NCBI GenBank assembly: GCA_012845835.1
Contig: JABAKD010000021.1
Location: forward strand, 3,126,206 to 3,190,205
DNA length: 64,000 nt
Direction: 5' to 3'
Source of the DNA: Undaria pinnatifida
Lineage: Eukaryota > Sar > Phaeophyceae > Laminariales > Alariaceae
Made by a program: the position numbers and the translations under genes. The notes under the pieces are model-generated. The model ran no database searches. It was not told the DNA's origin and worked only from the letters and a program-made list of their open reading frames with translations. This document shows positions 20,975-31,850 of this stretch, in pieces (position 1 is the first letter of the stretch; every line of letters starts with the position of its first letter).

Positions 20975-21922
20975 GACACTAATACACGCGATCGGAGCAT
21001 CACACATAAGCTTGCAAAGATGAGGTTCGACGAAATCTTCGATTTCACGGCTGGAGTGTATTTTTATATTATATGTGACCTAAACCTCTTGAAAACCCTC
21101 CCCCCCTCCCCCCCCCGAACCCCCCTCCACTTCCTGCTCGCTCTTGCTTAAACGCCCCACCTAATATCGAAATCTGCCAGAGCAATAAACACTCCCACGC
21201 ACTTGATATCACCTCATTGTCGTTCTAGAGCCATCCATGCCGCTGCTTCAATCCCCCCCCCCCCCTAACGCCCCCTCCTTCCCCACTATTCGCACCATGG
21301 CCTAGACCTATCACCACGCGTATAGCAAACCCCTACATCTATGCGACCTAAAGATGTTTAAAAAACCCTTTCGCCCCCCCCACCCCCCCCCCCACCCCCT
21401 CGAACACTCCGCTCTCTACTCACTGGTTGTACGACTTACAGGATATACATGATAAACTGGTGCATTCTTTCCAAAACAATAATTGTCCCCTTAAAGGATT
21501 TATAGTTTCCACGCACAGATTGAGTTGCCCCGCCCGTCCCGCCCGTCCCGCCCGTCCCGCCCTTCCCCCCCTCCGCTCCCTCTTTATCAAACCCAGGACC
21601 CCAAGTCCTTCAAAACTCCGTCCTCCCCTCACCGGGTATGCGACTTACAGGAGTAACTTGATAAACTGATGCATTTCCTTACATATTAATAGCTGTCATA
21701 TTTTGTCCCCATCAAAAACAGCTTTTATGGTTTCCGCACACAGATTGACTAACATCACCCTGTTGACCCTGATAGCTACACTGTAGTTGCAAGGAGAGGG
21801 GCCGACCTATATCCTTAATGAGGACACACAACCCGTAATACGCACGATCGGAGTATCACACGCAGCTTGCAAAGAAGAGTTTCGACAAAATCTTCGATCT
21901 CACAGCTGGAGTGAATTGTTTT
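20975..21922 (+). repeat. Poly-C-rich dispersed repeat (family P), copy 1
   Basis: Blocks shared in the same order with 48635-49556 and 56330-57580 include TATGTGACCTAAACCTCTTG, ACGCCCCACCTAATATCGAA, ACCACGCGTATAGCAAACCC, CGACTTACAGGA, CCTGATAGCTACACTG and ATCCTTAATGAGGACACACA. Several runs of 8-15 C separate the blocks. Open frames here are incidental. It also contains a short GCCCGTCCC tandem array at 21525-21565. Confidence 0.75.
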
Positions 21923-21939
21923 TTTATAATATGGATATA

Positions 21940-22016
21940 GGTTGGCGACTCCCCTTGCAATTACAGTGTAGCTATCAGGGTCAACAGGGTGATGTTAGCC
22001 AGTCTGTGCGCGGAAA
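21940..22016 (-). repeat. Inverted fragment of the family P end
   Basis: This is the reverse complement of 21732-21808 (GTTTCCGCACACAGATTGAC..CTACACTGTAGTTGCAAGG), so the end of the P copy can fold back on itself over about 75 bp. Confidence 0.6.
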
Positions 22017-22033
22017 CTATACAACCCGTTATT

Positions 22034-22330
22034 GTCACACTTCTACTTTCCAGCTTCTGGACAAGCTGTGGTCACAAGTGTCGTCTCCTCTCCCCCCCGG
22101 TTGTTGCCTTCAATTTTTATCGCGCATAGGGTTCCGCAATCCCACTGCTCGTCGATTTTTCATCGAGTGTTGCTAACTCACGCTCTCGCGTTTTCCGCGA
22201 GTAAATTTGTGCACAACAAAAAGTCCCCACGAACTTATGCAAGTATGCACTCGGGGGGATTCGAACTCACGAAACTGACCTACACCAGGCTCGAGGATAA
22301 TAACCTGATACGCCACAGGGTCGACCCGTC
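22034..22330 (-). mobile_element. tRNA-derived SINE, copy 2 (best promoter)
   Basis: This copy has the clearest internal Pol III promoter: A box TGGCGTATCAGG at 22304-22315 and B box GAGTTCGAATCCC at 22257-22269, on the minus strand. The body matches the other two copies. The end near 22034 reads GTAGAAGTGTGACAATAA, with a poor A tail. The open frames at 21787-22505 run across it and are not genes. Confidence 0.75.
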
Positions 22331-23338
22331 ATATATTTATCCGTGGCTTAATTTTGTTGCAGTCAAAACTTTACTACTACGAGCGAGTACTGCTGACGTG
22401 CGCCAAGCTTTCGCACAAAGAAACAGTACTCAGATAATTAGTATCTGGTACTCATCACTCATGTACTACAAGGCGGACGCTGGAAAGTTGGATGCATTGC
22501 TTTGAGTTTTTATAAAATAAAATAAAATATGAATAAAATATAACTGAAATGAAATTGCCACCCTGCCTGGTGTTATGCCTGCGTTAACCCCTCTGGAACT
22601 AGGCTCTTTGCAGCCCGCTAGTTGAGCAGCCCGCGCGCGCGCCGAGACTGTCACAAAAAAGTAGGTCCGCATAGCAGACACGGCGCGTTTCTTCGCCCAA
22701 AAAGAGACTTCTTGTGTAGAAGTGCAGCCCTCCGCTAAATTCGCACCGCGGCCGTGTCGCCTCCCGGTAACACGCTGGGGACGTCTGTCCTTACACTAGA
22801 AAGGTCGCTCGGTCCTCAGAACATCACCGCTATTGTTCGCTCTATGCAATTTTCACCCTGGTCGGGTGGTCCCACGTCCTGAGAGCAGTCAAAAGTGAGT
22901 AAAAATGATCACAAAAAATGATTACTAAATCAGCGTCGAAGTGCCCTGCGGGAACAGCGTATTTCTATACTTCTCTGAAACCCCCCCAGACAGCCGCGGG
23001 CTTGGAAAGACGTAAGTTCTCACAGCTGAGGACCCCAGGCGGCGTGCAGGTTTCATGCGCCTACCGGCGTACCCCTGTAGGCCGAGTCCAGGGGTAGTGC
23101 CAGGTGTGCGTGTGTGCGTGCGTGTGGCTGTGCTATACAACGCCCTGCGTTCAAGTTCGGGCATGTCTTTTTTCATCCCCGGGCTAAACAGACCGTTCTG
23201 TCCGGTGAAGAACACGAGAATTAATCATTTTTTATCATCACAAAACCCCCTTGGGGTCCCAGAAGGGTTAATACCTGTGCGGTATCAGGTATGAAGACCG
23301 TAGCTTAGTCTCCTCTTCACGAACTAGATCATGCGCAC
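22331..23338. other. No supportable gene
   Basis: Mixed sequence with an AT-rich AATAAAATA patch at 22510-22545 and GC-rich unique sequence after 22560. An alternating GTGTGTGCGTGCGTGTG stretch lies near 23105. No domain is recognised. Confidence 0.35.
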
Positions 23339-24022
23339 TTGTTTGCGTGGGTGGGATCTGTGGAATCTGTGGAATCTGCATATGTTTACCTGGGTGGGAT
23401 CTGTATGATCTGCATGATCTGCACATGCTTCGCCGGGTGGGATCTGTACAATCTAGATCTTATGCACAACTTTTCCGTATCGGTTAAAAAGGATCGAAGT
23501 GATCTAGATCACGATCTGTCAGAGGTGTGGAAATTTGGGTTCCCTTTTATATTTTTCGGGTTTCCTCTCGTGGCTCTTGAGGTGGTGCATGGCTTCGGGG
23601 CACAGACGCCCATACACTTGGGACTCGCCTACTGTTTGTTCTCGGTATGCGCTATGGTGCCGCAAACATGCCCTTACTTGCGAATCTATGCGTTAACCCG
23701 CTCGTTTGCCGTCTCTATACGGCAACGCTTGTACATGCTTCCTACCTCTTACTTCTTATCTACCCATCCACAGTCCATGTTGCTACAACACGCTGTACGT
23801 TGTTACGTGCTGTTCTTCAGTAGATTGCGATCAATGACACTTCTGTTGAACGTGTTGTATCTTTGTTGTCCTAGTCGTACGGCTCTCTCTTTACTACTGC
23901 TGCCGCTCCTGTGTTGCTGCTGCTGTTTCCACTGCTGGGCCGAGCTGCATCTGTCGCACTCCTGCTCAGAGTATGTAGATTGCGATTGGTCCCCCCCCAT
24001 GCGGCCTCTCTACCCCATATGA
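23339..24022 (+). CDS. Hypothetical open frame, 227 codons, doubtful
   Basis: A long open frame whose first third is translated minisatellite and whose last part is a Leu/Cys-rich run made by CTG/TGC-rich DNA (LLLLPLLCCCCCFHCW). The middle has hydrophobic stretches (FPFIFFGFPLVALEVVHGFG and LGLAYCLFSVCAMVP) that could span a membrane. No family is recognised. Low-complexity DNA at both ends makes an accidental open frame likely. Confidence 0.15.
   Translation: MFAWVGSVESVESAYVYLGGICMICMICTCFAGWDLYNLDLMHNFSVSVKKDRSDLDHDLSEVWKFGFPFIFFGFPLVALEVVHGFGAQTPIHLGLAYCLFSVCAMVPQTCPYLRIYALTRSFAVSIRQRLYMLPTSYFLSTHPQSMLLQHAVRCYVLFFSRLRSMTLLLNVLYLCCPSRTALSLLLLPLLCCCCCFHCWAELHLSHSCSEYVDCDWSPPMRPLYPI
23345..23465 (+). 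repeat. Short GGGTGGGATCTG minisatellite
   Basis: Phrases built on GGGTGGGATCTG followed by repeated ATCTGCATGATCTGCA recur about three times with a period near 40-50 bp. It forms the 5' part of a 227-codon open frame. Confidence 0.55.
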
Positions 24023-24689
24023 TCCTGCCGTCGATCTTCTCCCAACTGCTACTACTGCTGCTTCTGTCTATGCTGCGTGGGCACTTCTTCCTTCTACATC
24101 CACCGCCGGTTGTCGTGTCCGATACTTGCTGCTGCTGTGCTGCTGTACATAGTAGTGCTAATGCTGCCGAGACTCTCATATTTTTCCATCATTCTTTCCC
24201 CGGGAACCACCTCCCCCTCCTCCCTAACCCACAGGAAATCTATCATATTGATGAGATGGCTGCCCCCCAATGACGTCATTGGGCTGAAATGGTTGAAAAA
24301 ACACAATGATACGTACCTCTGTACTATTAGTAGCTACTCTGTACTACCTGGTTCTCCGACATTTCCTTTCCGTTTCGCCAAAATCCAGACTGTTCCGACG
24401 TTCTGAAATTTTGTTGACGTATTTTCTGGGCAATGGTGGATTATAGGACTGTGTTCACCCCGACCCCCGCCCAATACCATATAAAACCGAGTGGTCAGGG
24501 AGGAAGGGTTGATATAGAGCTTATACTATCCACAGGTTATCACATGTTATGCACGAACGAACGCACAGTAGTATACGAGCGTTTATTTTGCCCGCGGATT
24601 TGAAACAGAGTATTTTGAGGTAAAGTACTAATCGTTTGTGGGAGGATTTCGGTCTCTTGCACTACATTTGTTTTTCGTGAAGGCGCATG

Positions 24690-27350
24690 AACACTTCCGT
24701 GGAAGCTTCCATAGCTTGCATAGAACCTTTTATGGAAGCGGTGGAAGCTTTCACGGAAGTACCGAAGCTTCCATGGAAAACAGAACCCGGAAGCTTCCAC
24801 GAAAGCTTCCGCGAAAGCTACCATGGAAGTAGCTTCCACGAACGCTTCGACGGAAGCTGTCATGAAAGTAGTGGAAGCTTCCACGCACGTATCTTCCACG
24901 AAAGCTTCCACGAAAGCTTCTACGAAAGCTTCAACGAAAGCGTCCACGAAAGCGTTCACGAAAGATGCCATGAAAGATTCCACAAAAACTTGCACTATAT
25001 CTTCCACGAAAGCTTCCACGAAAACTTCCGCGAAAGCTTGCACAAAGGGTTAGGGGTTAGGGGTTAGGGTTAGGCTTAGGGTTAGGGTTAGGGTAAGGGT
25101 AAAGTTAGGGTTAGGTTTCGTGGAAGCTTCCGCGAAAACTTCCGTGGAAGAAAATTTACTTCCGCGAAAGCTTCGGTAAAAGCAATTTACTTCCACGAAA
25201 GCTTTCGTGAAAGCTTCCGTGAAAGCATCCGTGAAAGTGTTCGCGGAAGCAAATTTACTCCAGCTTGAAAGCTGCGGTAGAAAGCTTCAACGAGAGCTTC
25301 AACGAAAGCTTCCACGAAAGCTTCCACGAAAAGTTCCACGAAGCGTTATGGGTTAGGGGTATAGTTAGAGTTAGGTTCCATGAAAGCTTCCGTGAAGCTT
25401 CCGTGGAGGCCAATGTACTTCCGCGAAAGCTTCGGTGAAAGCAATATACTTCAACGAACGCTTCCGTGAAAGTTTCCGTGAAAGATTCAGTGAAAATCTT
25501 CGTGGAAGCAAGTTTACTGCAGTTTGAAAGCTTCGGTTAAAAGCTTCTACGAAGGGTTAAGGGTTAGGGTTAGGGTTAGGGTTAGGTTTCGTGAAAGCTT
25601 CCGCGAAAGCTTCCGTGGAAGAAAATTTACTTCCGCGAAAGCTTCGGTAAAAGCAATTTACTTCCACGAAAGCTTTCGTGAAAGCTTCCGTGAAAGCATC
25701 CGTCAAAAGGTTCGCGAAAGCAAATTTACTCCAGTTTGAAAGCTGCGATAGAAATCTTCAACGAGAGCTTCCACGAAAGCTTCCACGAAAGCTTCCACGA
25801 AAGCTTCCACGAAAAGTTCCACGAAGCGTTATGGGTTAGGGGTAGAGTTAGGGTTAGGTTCCGTGAAAGCTTCCGTGAAGCGTCCGTGGAGGCCAATGTA
25901 CTTCCGCGAAATCTTCGGTGAAAGCAATATACTTCAACGAACGCTTCCGTGAAAGTTTCCGTGAAAGCTTCAGTGAAAGTCTTCGTGGAAGCAAATTTAC
26001 TGCAGTTTGAAATCTTCGGTTAAAAGCTTCTACGAAGGGTTAGGGGTTGGGGTTAGCGTTAGGGTTAGGGTTAGGTTTCGTGAAAGCTTTCGTGAAAGCT
26101 TCCGTGGAAGAAAATTTACTTCCGCGAAAGCTTCGGTGAAATAATTTTTCTTCCACGAAAGCTTCCGTGAAAGCTTCCGTGAAAGCATCCGTCAAAACTT
26201 TCGTGGAAGCAAATTTACTCCAGTTTGAAAGCTGCGGTAGAAATCTTCAACGAAAGCTTTCACAAAACCTTCCACGAAAGCTTCCGTGAAAGCTTCCGTG
26301 AAAGCATCCGTCAAAACTTTCGTGGAAGCAAATTTACTCCAGTTTGAAAGCTGCGGTAAAAATCTTCAACGAAAGCTTTCACGAAACCTTCCACGAAAGC
26401 TTTCACGAAAGCGTCCACAAAGCGTTATGGGTTAGGGTTAGGGTTGGGGTTAGGTGCCGTGAAAGCTTCCGTGAAAGCTTCCGTAAAAGCTTCCGTGGAG
26501 ACAAATTTACTTCCGCGAAAGCTTCGGCGAAAGCAATTTTCTTCCACGAAAGATCCCGTGAAAGTTTCCGTAAAAGTTTCCGTGAAAGCTTCAGTGAAAA
26601 TCTTCGTGGAAGAAAACATACTACCGGTTGAAAGCTTCGGTTAAAACCTTCCACGAAAGCTTCCGCAGAGGGTTAGGGGATAGATTTAGGGTTAGGGTTA
26701 GGGTTAGGGTTAGGTTCCGTGAAAGCTTCCGTGAAAACTTCCGTGGAAGAAAATTTACTTCCGCGAAAGCTTCAGTGAAAGCAATTTACTTCCACGAAAG
26801 CTTTCGTGAAAGGTTCCGTGAAAGCTTCCGTGAAAACTTTCGTACAAAAAAATTTACTCCAGTTTGAAAGCTTCGGTAAAAGCAAATTCACGTTCGTGAA
26901 AGCTTCCGTAAAAGCTTCGGTGGACGCCAATTTTCTTTGAAATCATTCGTGAAAGCTTTCACTCAAGCTTCCGTGGGAGCAAATTTACTTCCCCGGAAGC
27001 TTCCGTGAAAGTAATTTACTTCCACGAAAGCCTCCGTGAACTCTTCCGTGAAAGCTTTCGTGAAAGGAATTTACTTCCACGAAAGCTTCCGTGGAAGGTT
27101 CCGTGGAAGTAGCTTTCGTGGAAGCTTTCACGGAAGCTTCCGTGGAAGTAACTTCCGTGAAAGTTTCCGTGGAAGCTTTCATGGAAGCCTCCATGGAATT
27201 AACTTCAGATACTTTCTTCGACAAACGTCCGTGGCAGATACTTTCACGGAAGCTTCAATGGAAGCTTCCACGCTTCGATACCGTAGGAGTTTCCATGGAA
27301 AATTCCACGCTTCCATGGAAGCTTTCATGAGCTTCCACCAAAATTGGAGA
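24690..27350. repeat. 12-bp palindromic minisatellite with interstitial telomere repeats
   Basis: The basic unit is GAAAGCTTCCAC/GT, 12 bp centred on the palindrome AAGCTT, present in both orientations. TTAGGG-type tracts interrupt it at about 25047-25116, 25350-25376, 25554-25587, 25829-25860, 26036-26077, 26428-26455 and 26669-26716. Between tracts, two alternating unit types form a higher-order repeat of about 485 bp: the tract followed by TTTCGTG.. recurs near 25110, 25585 and 26075, and the tract followed by TTCCATG/TTCCGTG.. near 25372 and 25855. Because 12 is a multiple of three, several frames stay open (up to 167 codons); these are not genes. Confidence 0.9.
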
Positions 27351-27359
27351 TAGTGCAGG

Positions 27360-28066
27360 TGTACTGAGATTTAGTGATTTGTTGTCTTAGCAATCACTAC
27401 TGAATTTTGCCCATGCAGTTGGAGAGGATTATTACCTGAGATACGATATCGGTCGTTTTTGGGAGCTTTTGAAACTGAAAAAGTGATTATTACATTGATT
27501 TGGGCATTGAATTTGCTTGATGGAAGAGTCTGGATTTGGATGTATACTAATTTGAGTGATTAATTTGGGGGAAAAATATTGGTTGCTCTTGAGTATTGGA
27601 TGAAGAAATTTTATACTTTTATCTTGATTTCAGCACAAAATTTTGTTTGATCGAAGGCTTGGGAGTATAATTATTGAAGGTGAACTATTGGTGGTTCCGA
27701 GGTTGCTCAAGGTTTGATATACCAACAGTATGTTACAATCGAAAGTTTGTTGGAGGATGTTACGGACTAATACTACTACTACTGCTACTACTTATTGCAC
27801 TTTTGATCGCCCATATTTCGATCAGCGATTTTCGTTCGATTACCGTGGTTCAATTCCGCGAGCTACGGCGTTGGATATCAATATTCGGGTTTTTGGAGCA
27901 AAGAGAGGCAGCGTTGTTTGGAAATTGACATTTTTGGATAGTTGATGCATGTGTGTGCTTTATTTGAATAAGCAGGGTTTGGATGGTGCGCTTTGGATGA
28001 ACGTTATCATGGCATGCACACAGACAGGGGGGATTTTTGCTTATGCCTACGGACAAATCTGACTTA
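27360..28066 (+). repeat. Family E repeat, partial copy
   Basis: From about 27555 to 28066 this aligns with the reverse complement of 8061-8520, ending at an equivalent GACTTACTATATGGTA phrase. The preceding 200 bp is similar in style (TTTGGGAGCTTTTGA) to the other E segments. Non-coding. Confidence 0.55.
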
Positions 28067-28379
28067 CTATATGGTATTTAGTGTGTGATGGTAGCCTCTT
28101 CGGAGGTGCGGTGAAATTCATTGTGGCACAATAAACTGATGTGTGGATGTGACTCCAGGGTCGCGTACACCAAAATATGACAAAGGGGAGAGCCCCCTCT
28201 GTCACTCCACAGTACTTTAATATGTTTTTCTACTCACCTTCCCCCCCCATGATGGTTCAACTTCGGGTACCGAAAGCAATCTCCCCGTGAGCCACTCTAC
28301 GTAGGGCATACGGATAGTCGATTACTTTACTCCTCTCCTAAGGAATTGCTTTGTGGGGAACACAGTCCTGTTCGACGAA

Positions 28380-28505
28380 CAATCATTCGCAACGAGAACG
28401 ATCCACGAAAACCAAACCAAATTCCGACGATTTTGTGTTGAGGGGCCCCGGTTTTCCGGAAAACTTTGAGCCCAAAACTCCCACCTTTAATGTAGCACGC
28501 GTTTT
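28380..28505 (+). mobile_element. MITE-A fragment (right half)
   Basis: TTCCGACGATTTTGTGTTGAGGGGCCCCGG followed by CCCACCTTTAATGTAGCACGCGTT parallels positions 760-843 of copy 1. The left half is missing or unrecognisable. Confidence 0.5.
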
Positions 28506-29526
28506 CCACGACTCTGTTCGCTGTTTTTCCTCTCGACAGATCGGGAAACACAAACGTAACAGTAGGTAAGGGTGAAGGTTAAAAAATCTGAGGCTCCCTT
28601 AAGGGGCCGCATATATCTTATCCAAACCCTAACCGTGGGAAAACAACCTAGCTCAAGGCCACGGGGGAACTGAAGCGTCTCCTGGTACCCGGTTTTCCGG
28701 TAACTCTAGTATCTATATGTTTTATTGGAACAGTAAAACACATGGCTCAGCTAGCTTAACACGCTGCGTTTAGAGCTTCGGCTGGTTCGCGGAACACAGA
28801 CCCGGAAACCTACGAAAACAAGTGTTTAATCCACAGATGAGTATCTTCAGATGGGTGTCCCTCTTGCTCTCAGCAGAGGCACACACCTCGGTTTTGATGC
28901 GCTGCAGTGGTCGAAATTTGGGGTACACAACACTATTAAAAAAACCAACCCCAACGGAACGTATGTACTTCACTAGCGGGCAGCTACTACAGCTCCCCAC
29001 AAGCAACCACGGCCCGCGAATTTGAGAGAGGCTCCTGGTGGGGTGTATGACGACGTCGGGTGCACCAGCCAGCATTCGTTGGCAGCCAGAGGCGACTCAC
29101 GAGATGTTTTCGTGAGTTCGAACATGCGAGCCAGCAACACCAAAAAAAGCTACCGAAATTGCTGAAATACTTCATATCAGGCGCTTGAGCGGGTACATCA
29201 CCAAGGAAAAAACGATTTTCACCAAAAGCTCGCTGCTCGCGAGATGGATGATATATCCCTCTTTGTTGCCTGGCGTAGGTCTTTGGAGAAAGGAGAGGGA
29301 CACTCTTAAACGGGGTGGTTTGTTGTGGAGTCTAAAAGAAGGGCTAAACGCACCTGAAAAGCTCTGTGATATCGGATCTTTGCCGCATTTTTTTGTAAAA
29401 TTTCGAAATAAGGATCTTGTTTGCAGATGGCATAGTCCGTTTTTTCAAGTGGTTTCATATGTACGGAAAACGCCTCCATACGAGCTCCTACTCAAAATAT
29501 TCCTGTGCGATCTCCCTGTGGCCTCA
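28506..29526. other. No supportable gene
   Basis: Unique-looking sequence of ordinary composition. Overlapping open frames of 60-119 codons on both strands (for example 29185-29544 plus and 28770-29075 minus) show no domain or splice-site support. Confidence 0.35.
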
Positions 29527-29795
29527 AGGCGCGTGGTACGATAGAGGTAGCACTTTTCTGCGAAGAAAAAATTGTGAATGAAGAGGCGCTCCTTAATGAT
29601 CGGGATGGGTCCTCCCTATTTTGCATTTTTTTCTCATTTTTTTGTGTGTACCCAGACCATGGGTTTGCTCATCGGGGTTCCCGTTTTGTTTCCGTCCTAA
29701 AACAGTTGTTGGGTGGGAGACATAGAGGTCCCCAAGAGGATCCCCAGAAAAATACTAGTGCACCTATTACATACTGTACGTAGCATGCGGTTTAA
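29527..29795 (-). mobile_element. MITE-A copy, reverse orientation
   Basis: It begins GCGCGTGGTACGATAGAGGT and runs through TGTACCCAGACCATGGGTTTGCTCATCGGGG, TAGAGGTCCCCAAGAGGATCCCCAGAAAAATA to GTGCACCTATTACATACTGTACGTAGCATGC. The order matches the copy at 54015-54273, and the far terminal repeat is degraded. Confidence 0.55.
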
Positions 29796-29809
29796 CCCGA
29801 TGGCCTACT

Positions 29810-30090
29810 CGCACGGGCACCTCTACACGGTAGAGTATTATATCACTTTCCGTCTGAAATGGTTTCTGGATGACGAGGCTCACCTTGACCCAACCCCATC
29901 GGAAACAGGCCATTTTTTGTTTGGATGAACATCGCTGTATGCCTAGACCATGGGATTGTTTCGTCCGGTCTAGCAGTTTTAGGTTTCGTCAAATCAGTTC
30001 TTCGTGGGGGGTCTCAAGCTCGTCTCAAATGAGGATCTTCAGAAAATATAAGGTGCACCTCTACCGTGCCATGAATCTCCGTCAAAACCG
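29810..30090 (-). mobile_element. Adjacent MITE-A copy, reverse orientation, diverged
   Basis: CATCGCTGTATGCCTAGACC, GGTCTCAAGCTCGTCTCAAA and AGAAAATATAAGGTGCACCTCTACCGTGCC follow the family order. It is next to another copy, as in a tandem or nested insertion. Edges approximate. Confidence 0.45.
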
Positions 30091-30715
30091 GTTGTCGCGT
30101 AATTCTTAACGATAGCTGAGGACGAGCCCCATCGGTCCGAAGTAGCTTTTGTCGAAATCTGCTGTCCCCCTCGTAGCGCTCTTCTCAAGCAACGCAAGCG
30201 CCGAAAGATATCCCTTGCTGACGCGTTTTCCCTGCCCGCGCCGTTCTATGCCTTTCCCGTTTGACAGCTCGGGTAAGAAGTGCCAAGTTAAATCGTGAAC
30301 CAACCGAGGGCGAAGGCTCCCGGTCGGAGGTGACATCCCCTCGACCCAGGTGCCCCGCGATACTCGAAAATTAAACGACGCCGTCGAAACACTGACTGGC
30401 GCGCATTTGTCTCTAGATTGTAGGTACAAAGGAAATTGGTCACAAAGCCCCAAGAACCCGCTTGACTCAACCAAGGACAACGGTTTCCCACCCGACATAT
30501 AATCGCCTCGACGCTAGTGCCACGCTACAAGCGGTACCACGGAATTACATATCTATGAAGAAACACCGACATGCTTTGGACATGCTTCGTAAACCACTTT
30601 GTGTGGTGGATTGTTTTTATCGCTTGTTTCCTCGGTAGAAACTCCATCTGAGAACGATTACCTCATATGTTTGAAATTGTTCCGGCATTCTCTTTTATCT
30701 ATTTCACATGCGCAG
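30091..30715. other. No supportable gene
   Basis: A 130-codon minus-strand open frame (30106-30498) has no recognisable domain and I do not call it. The stretch just before 30716 (TCTTTTATCTATTTCACATG) is pyrimidine-rich and serves as a possible splice acceptor tract for the following exon. Confidence 0.35.
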
Positions 30716-30878
30716 AAAAGAGAAGCTGTACGCTGGATTTACGGATGAAACTGCCCCGGACCGTGGCGAAGTGACAGTCGCGAAGACGGCTGTGTATGCC
30801 GACATCATCTCTCTGCAGAAAGCCTTGGTGCCGACGTACATATTCCTTCCTCTCTGGCTGGCAGTTCTGTTCTCATTG
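30716..30878 (+). CDS. Candidate exon with one membrane segment
   Basis: It is preceded by a pyrimidine-rich tract ending GCGCAG and followed by TTGGTAAGC, good acceptor and donor strings. The open frame reads EKLYAGFTDETAPDRGEV, then AVYADIISLQKALV, then PTYIFLPLWLAVLFSL, a plausible transmembrane helix, right at the donor. Three diverged copies follow in tandem (31018-31173, 31205-31392, 31690-31850). I recognise no family. The splice calls rest on consensus only. Confidence 0.35.
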
Positions 30879-31017
30879 GTAAGCAACGGTTTGGTCGACA
30901 AATAGTTCATGCTTTCGCAAGTCAGAAGCCCTACCCTATATCATGGCCGTTTGTTGGATACTTTTTGGCCATTTATATCGTTGCTGACGATTGAGATAAA
31001 CACCTTCGGCACCCCTG

Positions 31018-31173
31018 GAAAGAAATCTGTACGCTGTGTTCATTGGAAACAGACATCGTCGACGCGACATCTACACCGCACGTAGAATTACATGCCACCA
31101 CTTCCCAGAACGGTTTGGTACCCATCCGACACGCATTGTCCTACCCCTCTGGTTCACAATGACATTTTCCCGT
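31018..31173 (+). pseudogene. Second tandem exon-like copy
   Basis: It begins NLYAVFIGN, parallel to KLYAGFTDE, and ends RIVLPLWFTMTFSR before GTAAGG, parallel to TYIFLPLWLAVLFSL before GTAAGC. The middle has lost similarity. It may be a decayed or rapidly diverging duplicate exon. Confidence 0.4.
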
Positions 31174-31204
31174 GTAAGGACGGTGCAAAATTGGTCCCTC
31201 TGTA

Positions 31205-31392
31205 TTGCCGGAATGTACCTACCGGAAATACCGCCACTGTAGCGGCAACCGGCCCTACTGCGATTATTGCCAGTGCTGGTTGTTTCCGTCTGTGTCAAGT
31301 AATGCCGCAGGCACTGTCGCAGGAAAACACCATCTCCCTGCAGAAAGCTGTGATGTCGGTGTATTTGCAGTACGTGTTTTCCTGCTTCTCTG
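31205..31392 (+). pseudogene. Third tandem exon-like copy
   Basis: The stretch CACCATCTCCCTGCAGAAAGC matches CATCATCTCTCTGCAGAAAGC of the first copy. The frame reads ENTISLQKAVMSVYLQYVFSCF before a weak GTAGGA donor. The 5' half is Ala/Thr-rich and not clearly homologous. Confidence 0.35.
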
Positions 31393-31689
31393 GTAGGAAT
31401 TCCTACCTATAGACGAGTTGATCGAACACGATCCTCGCCGATCAAGGGAAACATAGCAATTGACTCTGCAACGAGTATTGCTCTCCAATTCCAAGCATTT
31501 CCTCCCGAAAAATAGTTGCACGAGCCTTAAAATGTGCTTTATCGCTAATTTCGGGTCATACAGCGTGTGCCTTGACCATGTGTTTTGATTTTAGAACGCC
31601 ATCTGAGATGTGCCTTAAAGGCCAGGGTCTCTTTCTAGCTCACAATATATCTGTCTGCTGTAAAAAAAGTACCCTCAGTCCATGTGAGT

Positions 31690-31850
31690 AGTATCATGTC
31701 ATATATGCTGCCCATGATACGGAGAGGCAAATTTCGGCATGTCCACGCGACCTCCACTAAGCACGTTGCATCCCATCTCGCCGTCTATGACGAGTTCGTC
31801 GTACCGATTTACATACTCCTGCCTCTCAATGTCATAACTAAACATTCTAT
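31690..31850 (+). pseudogene. Fourth tandem exon-like copy
   Basis: The frame reads HLAVYDEFVVPIYILLPLNV, paralleling the VPTYIFLPLWLAV segment of the first copy. No convincing donor follows, so it is probably a relic. Confidence 0.3.

Noticed and set aside
24540-25067. Long open frames on both strands (up to 167 codons) with EAFVEAF or ESFHESF repeats
   Set aside because: They are translations of the 12-bp minisatellite, which stays open in most frames; composition changes with frame and strand.
25047-25116. True chromosome end (telomere)
   Set aside because: The TTAGGG tracts are short, degenerate and repeated internally, with 37 kb of sequence beyond them in the window.
24690-27350. CRISPR array
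   Set aside because: Repeats are contiguous 12-bp units with telomere tracts, not identical repeats with unique spacers, and the DNA is eukaryotic.
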